Positions 27,483-36,256 of a stretch of 64,000 bases of DNA are shown here, piece by piece (within the stretch, counting starts at the first letter, position 1; the number at the start of each line of letters is the position of its first letter). This stretch comes from Eubacterium sp. (GTDB lineage: Bacteria > Bacillota > Clostridia > Lachnospirales > Lachnospiraceae). The notes below the pieces were generated by a model that saw only the letters and a list, made by a program, of their open reading frames with translations, was not told the DNA's origin and made no database searches. The stretch lies in the NCBI GenBank assembly GCA_024681515.1, contig JAILAR010000067.1, forward strand, positions 1-64,000. Reading direction: 5' to 3'. The position numbers were made by a program, and so were the translations under genes.

Positions 27483-30194
27483 TCACCTCCGGGGATCGTC
27501 ATACCACCCACTGAGAACATGGGAAATTGCCTCCACCAGCGCGTGATACTCCTCCATCAGAGGCGGATGATGTTCCGTAACGAACTCCTGCTTTCCGTCC
27601 CCTGCGGCATATTCCAGCTCCAGTGCTTTTTCGAACAGCCCCTGCGCCCCGATGGTCTTCGATGCACTCTTCACGGAATGAACCACAACCCTGTAATCCT
27701 TCAGGTTCCTGTCCCTCAGGAATTCCGTCAGTTTCTCCTTTTTTTCCGGAGCCGAATCCACATACTCCTGCAGGATCTCCATATAGAATTCCTCGTCATC
27801 CGCACAGTAAGTAAGGCCGTCTTCCACATTCAAGCCGATGCTCTGCAGCTGTCCCAGACGTCCGTCATACTGCTTCGCATCCGTTTCCGAAGCGCCTGCT
27901 TTGTCTGCTGCGCCGGCGGATACCTCGTCAGCAGTTGCCATCCCGGTTCCCGGAGCTTTACTCTGACCGTCCGGCACTGTCTGCTCGTCCGTTATTGTCT
28001 CCTCCGGCTCCTCCAGCAATTCCTCCGGCAGACACTTCCGCAGCATCTGGTCCAGTTCGGGAATCCGGACCGGCTTTGCCAGGTAATCATCGAAGCCTGC
28101 AGCCAGATACTGCTCCTTCGCGCCTACCACTGCATTGGCAGTAAGTGCGATCACCTTTGCCCTCCCCACCAGATCCGCAGCTTTCAGTGCCTGTAACGTC
28201 TCGATACCGTCCATTTCCGGCATCATATGATCCAGGAACAAGGCATCATAGGGCGCCCCCTGTTCCTTTGCCTCCTTCATCCGGTCCAGTGTCTCCCATC
28301 CGCTATGACAAACCGCCGGCCGGATACCGAAAAGCAGCATCAGCTTTGCTGCCACTTTACAGTTCATTTCATTGTCGTCCGTCAGCAGGACCTTCGCCTT
28401 CGGAGCAAAAACCGTAACCTTATCTCCCAGCATGCCCGTCTCGCCCCGGGATTCTACGTTATATTGTCCGATGGGTGCGCCATCTGCCACTTCGATCGGC
28501 AGTTCAAAGGAGAATACAGAGCCTGTGCCGTATTCACTCTCCACTTTCAGCCCGCTGCCCATCATGGTCAGAAGCCTGGTTACGATGGAGATTCCCAGTC
28601 CCGTTCCTTCGATGTGCCGGTTCTTCTTCTCATCGATCCGTTCAAAGGAAATGGACAGTTTATTCATATCCTCCTTCCGGATTCCGATGCCCGTATCCCT
28701 GACAGCCACCAGGATCTTGCAGCGACCTTCCGCCACGCCGAGATTCTTCATGGAGAGAAGCACATATCCCTTCTCCGTATATTTTACAGCATTCGTGAGC
28801 AGGTTCATGATCACCTGACTGATACGGACATCATCCCCGATCAGTTTTGACGGAAGGGTCTCATCGATCTCCACCCGTACTTCCAGTTCCTTCGCATTTG
28901 CACGCTCGCTGATGGAATTCACCAGACCGTTCACCAGCGTTTCCAGTTCAAATTCCACCGGCACCAGACTCATCCGCCCGTCCTCGATCTTGGAGAAATC
29001 CAGGATGGAATTGATGATGGACAGCAGCGTATTTCCGGCGCTCTTGATGTTCGCCGCGTACTCCCGGGTCTCCTCCTCTTTGGATTCATGGAGGATCATC
29101 TCATTCATGCCCAGGATGGCATTGATGGGAGTCCGGATCTCATGGCTCATATCCGCCAGGAAATGGCTCTTCGCCTTGTTGGCGCTGTCCGCTGCGGACT
29201 TCTCCAGTTTCAGCACCTGTGCCTCGTAATCCTTCTTCCGCTCGATCTCCTTCATTTCCTCGACTCTGGCACTGATCTTCCGTTCTTTCCGGTAGCCGAA
29301 CAGATAGAATACGGAAATGAGAACGAACACGATCAGATTGATCAGGATACTGGCATTCATCAGCCAGCGGGGCTCCTTGTACAGCTCCGAATCCTTCATC
29401 ACAATGACCAGATTCCACTGATCCAGAACCTCATCCACGAACACGGTGCAGTTTTCTCCGTCCAGTTCCAGATTGAAATTACCCTTTCCGACCTCCTTCA
29501 CCTTCCGGTAAAGCTCCTCCCGTTCCGGAAGGTCTCTGTAATTCTTCCCGTTTTCCTTCCGGTCATGATGAGCAACCACCATGCCCTCCTGATCCAGAAC
29601 AAAACCGTACCCATAACCGTTGATCTGGATCGTCTCCACGACCTCCTGCACACCATTCATCGTAAGGTCCAGCGCCATGGCATTTCGCGTATCCGTCAGC
29701 GCCCTTCCCACGGAAATGATCACACTCCCCGTCTGTGCATCCACATAGGGCGGAATGATGGTGACCTCTCCACCGGCCGCGACCGTAAGCAGATACCAGT
29801 CCCGCTTCGTCGGATCGTAATCCGCCGGCGGAACCCAGCCCACGCCATCCACATAAGTGCCGTTTATCACCCCGTAAATGCCGGTATAGCTGGAATCAAA
29901 CTGCTGCTCTGTCCGCGAAGACTCCCGGGTGATATACTCGATGATCTCCTCCGTCGTCGCACCTTTTGCAACCATATGATCCACCGTGTCAGCCGTGAGC
30001 CAGAGAACACTCTTCGCCGTATCCAGATAATTTTCCAGATCCGCAGTGATGGCCATGGCCTTGTCATCACCCAGCTCCTGCACGGTTTTGAACGCAGTCC
30101 GATAGACCACCCTCGAAGTAAAGACGACCAGCAGGGCCATCAGCACGAAGGTAACCGACAAGGTTATGATCAGATTTTTCCGACTCCGTTTCAT
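27483..30194 (-). CDS. Hybrid sensor histidine kinase with REC and HPt domains
   Basis: Membrane sensor of 903 residues. Order: span near residues 10-30, extracellular double-Cache-like domain (DSSYTGIYGVINGTYVDGVG, KRDWYLLTVAAGGEV) up to about 275, second span (ILINLIVFVLISVFYLFGY), HisKA with phospho-His HFLADMSHEIRTPINAILGM, HATPase_c (NLLTNAVKYTEKGYV, DTGIGIRKEDM, GTGLGISIV), receiver (VLLTDDNEMN, LFLDHMMPEMDG, VIALTANAV, YLAKPVRI) and a C-terminal HPt domain with HSVKSASKTIGA. A phosphorelay to a separate receiver is expected; the divergent regulator at 30481 is the obvious candidate. The ligand is unknown. Confidence 0.92.
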   Translation of the reverse strand: MKRSRKNLIITLSVTFVLMALLVVFTSRVVYRTAFKTVQELGDDKAMAITADLENYLDTAKSVLWLTADTVDHMVAKGATTEEIIEYITRESSRTEQQFDSSYTGIYGVINGTYVDGVGWVPPADYDPTKRDWYLLTVAAGGEVTIIPPYVDAQTGSVIISVGRALTDTRNAMALDLTMNGVQEVVETIQINGYGYGFVLDQEGMVVAHHDRKENGKNYRDLPEREELYRKVKEVGKGNFNLELDGENCTVFVDEVLDQWNLVIVMKDSELYKEPRWLMNASILINLIVFVLISVFYLFGYRKERKISARVEEMKEIERKKDYEAQVLKLEKSAADSANKAKSHFLADMSHEIRTPINAILGMNEMILHESKEEETREYAANIKSAGNTLLSIINSILDFSKIEDGRMSLVPVEFELETLVNGLVNSISERANAKELEVRVEIDETLPSKLIGDDVRISQVIMNLLTNAVKYTEKGYVLLSMKNLGVAEGRCKILVAVRDTGIGIRKEDMNKLSISFERIDEKKNRHIEGTGLGISIVTRLLTMMGSGLKVESEYGTGSVFSFELPIEVADGAPIGQYNVESRGETGMLGDKVTVFAPKAKVLLTDDNEMNCKVAAKLMLLFGIRPAVCHSGWETLDRMKEAKEQGAPYDALFLDHMMPEMDGIETLQALKAADLVGRAKVIALTANAVVGAKEQYLAAGFDDYLAKPVRIPELDQMLRKCLPEELLEEPEETITDEQTVPDGQSKAPGTGMATADEVSAGAADKAGASETDAKQYDGRLGQLQSIGLNVEDGLTYCADDEEFYMEILQEYVDSAPEKKEKLTEFLRDRNLKDYRVVVHSVKSASKTIGAQGLFEKALELEYAAGDGKQEFVTEHHPPLMEEYHALVEAISHVLSGWYDDPRR

Positions 30195-30305
30195 ATCTTT
30201 CTCTCAATAATTTTCTCTGTAAATCTCTGTAAATCCGGAAATTTAAACACTCAAAAGGCGCATAAAAACCCAAAAATCCTGCTAAAAATATAAAAATCCA
30301 ATAAC

Positions 30306-30334
30306 AGTATAATTGCAAAATGCGTACATTTCAA
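30306..30334 (-). promoter_or_regulatory. Promoter of the sensor kinase-helicase unit
   Basis: Minus strand TTGAAA, 17-bp spacer, TATACT; about 110-base leader. Confidence 0.6.
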
Positions 30335-30433
30335 GTATTCTATAAGAGGAGAATTTTATACGATCATGCGCAAAGCGCGGACTCAAACGATAGAAAAAAG
30401 ATGATAGCAGAATATACGCGCGATATGATCAGT

Positions 30434-30466
30434 CACGGAGCGCCGGAAGGCGCGAAGTGTGGAATA
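30434..30466 (+). promoter_or_regulatory. 5'-leader element, copy before the HD-GYP regulator
   Basis: CACGGAGCGCC-ggaa-GGCGCGAAGTGTGGAATA, with a perfect GCGCC/GGCGC stem, ending 14 bases before the start codon and followed by the ribosome site GAAAGGAAC. Confidence 0.6.
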
Positions 30467-30480
30467 GAAAGGAACCAAAC

Positions 30481-32523
30481 ATGGCTAATCAGATCGTTTT
30501 AGTGGACGATGATCCCTTTTCCCAAAAGATCGCCGAAGATATCCTGGAAAGCAATGGCTTTGAAGTCACTGTTCTCTCTTCAGGTTCCCAGCTTCTGGAC
30601 TACAGGAAGAAAAGCTCTCCGGACCTGATCCTGCTGGATATCCGGATGCCGGAAATGGACGGTTTTGAAACTCTGAAAAAGGTTCGGGAGTTGGAGGAAG
30701 AACTGGATCTGGAGGACATTCCCGTGGTATTTCTGACCTCGGAAACCTCGAGTGAGACCGAGACCCGTGCCTTTGAGCTGGGTATATCCGATTTTATCAG
30801 AAAGCCCTTCGAGCCTGTCGTTCTGATCCGCCGGATCACCAACGTCCTCAGCCGTCACTCCGTACTCTACAACATTGACGAAGAGACCACCCGGGACAAT
30901 CTGACCGGACTTCTGAATAAAACCGCTGTCAGCAGCAAACTGGAAATGCTCTGCCGCCGGAAACCCGGGTATCTCATGCGGATCCAGCTGGACGCCTTCA
31001 AAATGGTGGACGATTTCTACGGACATGCTGCCAGCGATAAGCTGCTAGTCAGCTTTGCCATTCTGGTCCGAGGTTTTCTGGGACCGGAAGACGTGGCAGG
31101 GCGTTTCGGCTGGAACGAGTTTGTAGCATTTTCCTCTTTCCTGAAAAGTGAAGAGGATCTGAAGCATTTTTCAGAGAACCTGAACGCCACCCTCCTCGCC
31201 GATGCAAAGAAGATCCTGGTTGAGGACATCACCCTTCCCATCGGTGCCTCCATCGGGATCGCAGTGCTCCGCGGCAAAGGTGAAGAATACGATGACGCCC
31301 TCCGGAAAGCAGCCCGGGCCCAGCATCAGGTGAAGTACAGCGGCATGCACGGCTACTGCATTTATGAGGAAGAAGAATCCACGGAAGACAGCACCTCTGC
31401 CATCAAGGAAGCACTGTCCATCCTTCCCTCCGAAGCACTGCCCGCCGGACTTGCACCCTATGGAAACAGTTTTGAAAACGCCCTGTCAGAAGGTTCAAAC
31501 AGACCGGAACCTCTGTGGGTAGCCGTAGTCGACGATGATGAAATGAACCTCCGTCTGGCAGAGCGGATCCTCACAAAGAACGATGTAAAAGTAACAAAGC
31601 TCTCCTCCGGTGAAGCACTGATGGATTTCCTGGATGAGAGCCGGCCGGATCTCATCCTGCTGGACATCATCATGCCCGGTATGGACGGTTTTGAAACCCT
31701 GGAGCGTCTGCACACAGGAAAGCCCAAGACGGCAGACATTCCCGTCATCTTCCTGACTGCGGAAAATGACACCGCCACCGAAAAGAAAGCTCTGAAGCTG
31801 GGAGCCAAGGACTTCATCCGAAAGCCCTTCATCCCTGAGATCCTGACCATGCGTGTCAAGCAGATCGCAGAGCTGCTGCGCCTGCAGAAGAACCTTTCCG
31901 AAGAGGTCGAACGAAAGACGAAGGAAAATGAACTTCTGTTCCTGCATGTCGTCAGCTCTCTGGCCGGTGCCATCGACGCCAAAGACACCTACACCAACGG
32001 ACATTCCAGCCGGGTTGCGGAATACTCTAAAGAGATCGCGAAACGCTTCGGCTACAATCAGAAGGGACAGAACGACATTTACATTCTCGGGCTTCTGCAT
32101 GATGTAGGCAAGATCGGCGTCCCCGATTCTGTCATCAACAAACCGGGTCGTCTCACCGATGAAGAATTTGAGCTGATCAAACGTCATCCCGCCATCGGTT
32201 CCCAGATCCTGAAGAATATCCGGGAGATGCCGAAGCTCTCCATCGGTGCCCGATGGCATCATGAACGCTATGACGGAACCGGATATCCCGACGGTCTGGC
32301 CGGCGAAGAGATCCCGGAGGAAGCACGCATTGTTGCCGTGGCTGATGCCTATGATGCCATGTCCAGCAAACGCAGCTACCGCAATATCATGCCCCAGGAG
32401 AAGATCCGCAGCGAGATCGAACGCGGCATGGGAACCCAGTTTGATCCTCAGTTTGCACGCATCATGATCCAGATGATCGACGAAGACACCGATTTCACCA
32501 TGCGGGAAGGCGGACGCGATTAA
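30481..32523 (+). CDS. REC-GGDEF(degenerate)-REC-HD-GYP response regulator
   Basis: Probable c-di-GMP phosphodiesterase under two-component control, 680 residues. REC1 (VLVDDDPFSQ, LILLDIRMPEMDG, FLTSET, FIRKPFEP) occupies about 1-120. A GGDEF-like domain follows (about 130-290) whose active site reads FGWNEF instead of GGDEF, so cyclase activity is unlikely. REC2 (VAVVDDDEMN, LLDIIMPGMDG, FIRKPFIPE) is at about 340-460. The C-terminal HD-GYP domain has GLLHDVGKIGVPD and HHERYDGTGYPDGL, both intact. The start MANQIVLVDDD follows GAAAGGAACCAAAC. Divergent from the hybrid kinase, a likely partner. Confidence 0.93.
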   Translation: MANQIVLVDDDPFSQKIAEDILESNGFEVTVLSSGSQLLDYRKKSSPDLILLDIRMPEMDGFETLKKVRELEEELDLEDIPVVFLTSETSSETETRAFELGISDFIRKPFEPVVLIRRITNVLSRHSVLYNIDEETTRDNLTGLLNKTAVSSKLEMLCRRKPGYLMRIQLDAFKMVDDFYGHAASDKLLVSFAILVRGFLGPEDVAGRFGWNEFVAFSSFLKSEEDLKHFSENLNATLLADAKKILVEDITLPIGASIGIAVLRGKGEEYDDALRKAARAQHQVKYSGMHGYCIYEEEESTEDSTSAIKEALSILPSEALPAGLAPYGNSFENALSEGSNRPEPLWVAVVDDDEMNLRLAERILTKNDVKVTKLSSGEALMDFLDESRPDLILLDIIMPGMDGFETLERLHTGKPKTADIPVIFLTAENDTATEKKALKLGAKDFIRKPFIPEILTMRVKQIAELLRLQKNLSEEVERKTKENELLFLHVVSSLAGAIDAKDTYTNGHSSRVAEYSKEIAKRFGYNQKGQNDIYILGLLHDVGKIGVPDSVINKPGRLTDEEFELIKRHPAIGSQILKNIREMPKLSIGARWHHERYDGTGYPDGLAGEEIPEEARIVAVADAYDAMSSKRSYRNIMPQEKIRSEIERGMGTQFDPQFARIMIQMIDEDTDFTMREGGRD

Positions 32524-32561
32524 GGTCTCCAAACCACTCTGTCGCCGCTCCCATGCATAAT

Positions 32562-32591
32562 AAAACAGCAGACTCGCGTCTGCTGTTTTTT
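32562..32591. terminator. Bidirectional intrinsic terminator
   Basis: AAACAGCAGAC-tcgc-GTCTGCTGTTT with A-rich and T-rich flanks, between convergent genes ending at 32523 and 32618. Confidence 0.87.
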
Positions 32592-32617
32592 GCTGTTTTG
32601 AAATTATATATGATCTA

Positions 32618-33529
32618 TTATTTGATCTCTCCCGTGATCAGCCACGGAGACGGCTGTGTTACAAAGACGCTGTTCTTGTCCGTCTTACTGATGGTGATCT
32701 GCGTTACTTCCATATCCTGGATATTGAACTTCTCAAAGATCTGCTTGATACCCGAAAGGACATCCAGCTCCAGCGTATAGATGACAAACTGCATCTTCGG
32801 ATTCTTCTTCAGCAAACGCTCGATATCCTTCTCCAGATACTTGGTGGCCACGATAAAAGACAGACGCGGAACCGGGATCTGCTCCAACGACTCATCCGAA
32901 AGATCCGGAATGATGGTCACGTTGTGGATCCCGAACTTGTTTATGTTCTCTTCCATGGTCTTCAGATCCTGTGCATTCGGCTCTACCGCGATGATCTGAC
33001 CCTCACTGGCAATGATGGCCGACTCGATCACGATGGTCTCTCCGCTGACGATGGCGATGGTATCGTGGGTATCCACACCCAGGATGCTCATGATCACGGC
33101 ACGGATCTCATTTCCCACATACTTAACGGTACCCTTGCTGAAGAACTCGTTCTTCATACCGATACGGTAGCTCTCACGGGTATTCTCGTTCACAATAAAG
33201 ATCACAGACGGATTCGACAGCTTTCTGGTTGCGAAATCCATGATCTTTCCCTGCTTCACATTCTCATTGGGGATCAGGCCCTCAGCGAACCATACGTCAT
33301 ATTCACCCAGCCCCTTCTCCCACAGTTCGTAGAAGAGATTTTCATGAGTAGAATCAGCGAAAATCATAACCCGCTTGTGAGTCTCGATGGTGGGAACGAC
33401 ATTCTTCTCCTTCCCACAGATGTTCACCAGTTTGATCTTCTCCGCACTGGTATTCATGATATCCGAGAAATGCGCCGTCCAGGCCAGCATCTCCTTATTG
33501 CTGTATGCGGTTCTTTTTTCTGCAGCCAT
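32618..33529 (-). CDS. CobL/CbiT-like protein with eroded SAM motif
   Basis: A 303-residue protein resembling the fused C-terminal half of CbiE plus CbiT (precorrin methyltransferase/decarboxylase, CobL). The region MIFADSTHENLFYELWEKGL, EYDVWFAEGLIPNEN and the linker VGNEIRAVIMSILGVDTHD correspond to the CbiE tail and the KxEVRA junction. The Rossmann half follows (TIAIVSGETIVIESAIIA, then AVEPNAQDLKTMEENINKFG). The glycine-rich DxGAGxG loop of SAM binding is replaced by IVSGET. No cobalamin genes are nearby. The start follows AGGAGGACTGAT. It is likely cotranscribed with the permease upstream. A repurposed or inactive member is inferred. Confidence 0.65.
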   Translation of the reverse strand: MAAEKRTAYSNKEMLAWTAHFSDIMNTSAEKIKLVNICGKEKNVVPTIETHKRVMIFADSTHENLFYELWEKGLGEYDVWFAEGLIPNENVKQGKIMDFATRKLSNPSVIFIVNENTRESYRIGMKNEFFSKGTVKYVGNEIRAVIMSILGVDTHDTIAIVSGETIVIESAIIASEGQIIAVEPNAQDLKTMEENINKFGIHNVTIIPDLSDESLEQIPVPRLSFIVATKYLEKDIERLLKKNPKMQFVIYTLELDVLSGIKQIFEKFNIQDMEVTQITISKTDKNSVFVTQPSPWLITGEIK

Positions 33530-33572
33530 ATCAGTCCTCCTGTTATTTCTTCTTACGTTTCGATGATGAACC

Positions 33573-33608
33573 TTCTTATTCCGATTCTTATTCCGATTCT
33601 TATTCCGA
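33573..33608. repeat. Three perfect 12-bp tandem repeats across a stop codon
   Basis: TTCTTATTCCGA occurs three times head to tail and spans the end of the permease gene, so the last residues and stop codon of that gene lie in the repeat. Confidence 0.85.
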
Positions 33609-35198
33609 TTTTTTATCCGATTCTTTTGAATCCGGCTCCTCGCTCTCTTCGATCACGGAGTACGCATCCTCGATCTCGGAATAGTCCTCCGGCTCCTCAT
33701 CCGTATCATCAAACTCATCTTTCTTTTCCAGTGCGGAATCCTTATCACGCTTCTTATTCAGGAATCCAAGCATATAGTGGTATTTCTTCGGTTTCTCGGG
33801 CTTGGTCCGTTCTCCGCGGATGGGAACCCCATCCTCATCAAAGCATTTCAGGTTGACATAATATTCCGTCCGACTGGTAAGTCCGCGTTTCTTCAGACGC
33901 TGTTTCTGAATGAACGTCAGAATCGTCATGATAATAGCAAAGCCCGGAACCGCAAGGATCATGCCGACAAATCCGAACAGGTTGCTTCCCACGATGATGG
34001 CCAGAAGTACGCCAAGTCCGGACAGGCCGGTGGAATCGCCCAGTACCATGGGTTGAACCAGATTTGCATCCACCTGTTGCAGTACCAGAATAAATATGAT
34101 GAAGATCAGAGCCATCTGCGGACTTTCCACGAGGATCAGGAACGCAGACGGGATCGCACCGATGAACGGTCCGAAGAACGGGATAATGTTCGTTACACCG
34201 ATGATCACGGACACCAGCATGGCATACGGCATATCCACGATTCCGCAGAACAGACCGGTCATAACACCGATCACAATGGAGTCGATGATCTTGCCGTTTA
34301 CAAATCCACCGAATACCCGGTTCACATACTCCAGCGCATCCAGCACTTTGTTTCCGGCCTTCTTGGATACACAGCTGTAAATGACGCGTTTGCTCTTTGC
34401 CTTCAGGTTTTCCTTATCGATCAGGATGTAGATTGAAACGATAACGCCGATGATGATATCCAGAACTGCCGTGAGGAATCCCATAAGACCGGAGGTGATC
34501 CAGGAAATGACGGAATCCATATTCGGAAGCAGCGTCTCGCTGAACAGCTTGCTCAGTACGCTCTGGAAATTATCCATATACTGGCTGATGGTCTTCTGGA
34601 TCTCCGGACTGTTGGAGAACACCCCGTTCAGCCATTTCTTGATACCATCAAAATAACCCGGAAGTTTTTCATAAAGCGTAAACAAAGAATCCTTCAGCTG
34701 CGGAAGGATGATCGCCAGAAGCGCGATGATCATGCCGACAAAGATGACCGCGGTCACAATAACCGCAATCGTATTTGCCAGTTTATCCGCTTCTGCCGCT
34801 TTCTTTTTCTTGATGATCTTTCGGAATTGTTTTTTGAAATACTTTACGATCGGATTCAGAAGAAATGCAAATGCACACCCGATGATCAGCGGCGTCAGCG
34901 CCGAGATGAAGACTCCGATCCAGCCGAAAACGACCGGGATCTTATCAAGCAGGCTCATGAAAACCACAACCAGGCAGAGTGCGATCGTCAGAATGATCCC
35001 CCGATGGATATCCTGCTTGCTCCAGTTACTGGTTTTTTTGGCGAACATGCTTTGCGCAAAACGATCTTTTCGTCTGCGCTCCTCGCCTGAATATTCATAT
35101 ATTTTAACATCATCTTCGATCGAATTTGCCGAATTCTCCGGATTTACGGGATTCTCTGTCCCCTTGTCCTTCCGATCTTCTGTCTGATTCTCGTCCAA
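33600..35198 (-). CDS. AI-2E family transporter (PerM type), second copy
   Basis: Paralogue of the protein at 14970, about 532 residues. An N-terminal charged region of about 55 residues (EYSGEERRRKDRFAQSMF) precedes two spans, a soluble loop, and further spans with the family segment NIIPFFGPFIGAIPSAFLIL and QQVDANLVQPMVLGDSTG. The C-terminal 80 residues are charged and Asp/Glu/Ser-rich. I place the start at a TTG codon (LDENQTEDRK) because GGGGGA lies 7 bases before it and no in-frame ATG is suitably placed; this is tentative. Transported substrate unknown. Confidence 0.82.
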   Translation of the reverse strand: MDENQTEDRKDKGTENPVNPENSANSIEDDVKIYEYSGEERRRKDRFAQSMFAKKTSNWSKQDIHRGIILTIALCLVVVFMSLLDKIPVVFGWIGVFISALTPLIIGCAFAFLLNPIVKYFKKQFRKIIKKKKAAEADKLANTIAVIVTAVIFVGMIIALLAIILPQLKDSLFTLYEKLPGYFDGIKKWLNGVFSNSPEIQKTISQYMDNFQSVLSKLFSETLLPNMDSVISWITSGLMGFLTAVLDIIIGVIVSIYILIDKENLKAKSKRVIYSCVSKKAGNKVLDALEYVNRVFGGFVNGKIIDSIVIGVMTGLFCGIVDMPYAMLVSVIIGVTNIIPFFGPFIGAIPSAFLILVESPQMALIFIIFILVLQQVDANLVQPMVLGDSTGLSGLGVLLAIIVGSNLFGFVGMILAVPGFAIIMTILTFIQKQRLKKRGLTSRTEYYVNLKCFDEDGVPIRGERTKPEKPKKYHYMLGFLNKKRDKDSALEKKDEFDDTDEEPEDYSEIEDAYSVIEESEEPDSKESDKKSE

Positions 35199-35221
35199 TG
35201 TGATTCCCCCATTACACAATC

Positions 35222-35263
35222 AAAAATATCCTGCAATATTATAGCATATTACAGGATATTTTT
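35222..35263 (-). terminator. Terminator of the polyamine operon
   Basis: Eighteen-base arms beginning AAAAATATCCTG and ending CAGGATATTTTT, one mismatch, loop TATAGC. It lies 46 bp past the aguB stop. Its loop contains a TATAAT on the minus strand that may also be a -10 for the permease gene. Confidence 0.75.
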
Positions 35264-35308
35264 CATCAAAAATCTGGATTGTTTTTTTACATCATGAATT
35301 TTCTTAAT

Positions 35309-36175
35309 TTATTTTAGTTTATACATTTCCGGCCTGCGGTCACGGAAAAGCCCCCAGGCCAGCCTTGCCTCCCGGATGCTCTCAAAATCGTACTCCGCTG
35401 TCAGCACGGCATCCCCGGCGCGACCTGCGGATTGAAGGATGACTCCGGTCTCATCTGTCAGAAAACTGCTGCCGTAGAAAGAAAGGCTGCTCTCCTGTCC
35501 TCCGTTCTCCTTACAGGGTTTCACGGATTCGATCCCATATCGGTTCGCCGCTGCCACCGGAATGATATTGGCCGCCGCATGTCCCTGCATGGTTCTCTGC
35601 CAGTGTCCGACGCTGTCCACATCCAACACCGGCTCGCTTCCGATGGCCGTAGGATAGAGAATAATGTCTGCACCAAGCAATGCCAGACTTCTCGCCGTTT
35701 CGGGAAACCACTGATCCCAGCAGATGCCAACGCCTACCCGTCCGACGCTCGTTTCAAAAACCAGAAAGCCGGTATTCCCTGGTGTAAAGTAAAACTTTTC
35801 CTGATAATAATGATCATCCGGAATATGCGTCTTCCGGTAAACCCCCAGAAGTCTTCCGGAGTCCAGCATAGCCACAGAATTATAGAGGACCAGTCCATCC
35901 CTCTCATAAAAGCTGACAGGGATTGCGATCCCCAGTTCCTCGCTGACTTCTGTAAAATGCCGCACTGCCGCATTCTCATTCACCGGCCGGGCGTAGTCAT
36001 AGTATTCATATCTACGCTCCTGACAAAAATACGGGCGTTCAAACAGTTCCGGAAGAAGCACCAGCTTTGCACCCTCCGCTGCCGCCTGACGCACCAGACT
36101 GTCTGCGTGGGCGATATTTGCTTCCACACTGTCTGTCATATTCATCTGGACCACTGCCACCTTGATCTTCGCCAT
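35309..36175 (-). CDS. aguB: N-carbamoylputrescine amidase
   Basis: Nitrilase-superfamily hydrolase that converts N-carbamoylputrescine to putrescine, CO2 and ammonia. The Glu-Lys-Cys triad is visible: LLPELFERPYFCQ (Glu), YRKTHIPDDHYYQEKFYF (Lys) and VGICWDQWFPETAR (Cys). The 288-residue length is normal. The start MAKIKVAVVQM follows AAAGGTTTTGACC. It is the last gene of the polyamine operon, directly after agmatine deiminase, which makes its substrate, so the assignment is firm. Confidence 0.94.
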   Translation of the reverse strand: MAKIKVAVVQMNMTDSVEANIAHADSLVRQAAAEGAKLVLLPELFERPYFCQERRYEYYDYARPVNENAAVRHFTEVSEELGIAIPVSFYERDGLVLYNSVAMLDSGRLLGVYRKTHIPDDHYYQEKFYFTPGNTGFLVFETSVGRVGVGICWDQWFPETARSLALLGADIILYPTAIGSEPVLDVDSVGHWQRTMQGHAAANIIPVAAANRYGIESVKPCKENGGQESSLSFYGSSFLTDETGVILQSAGRAGDAVLTAEYDFESIREARLAWGLFRDRRPEMYKLK

Positions 36176-36210
36176 GGTCAAAACCTTTCCGTTATTATGA
36201 ATTCTTCTTA

Positions 36211-36256
36211 ATCCGACTTATTCCGACTCATCCCGACTCATTCCGACTCAATCCGG
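36211..36256. repeat. 10-bp tandem repeats at the aguA-aguB junction
   Basis: About four and a half copies of a unit close to TTCCGACTCA, covering the last codons of aguA and the leader of aguB. Confidence 0.8.
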
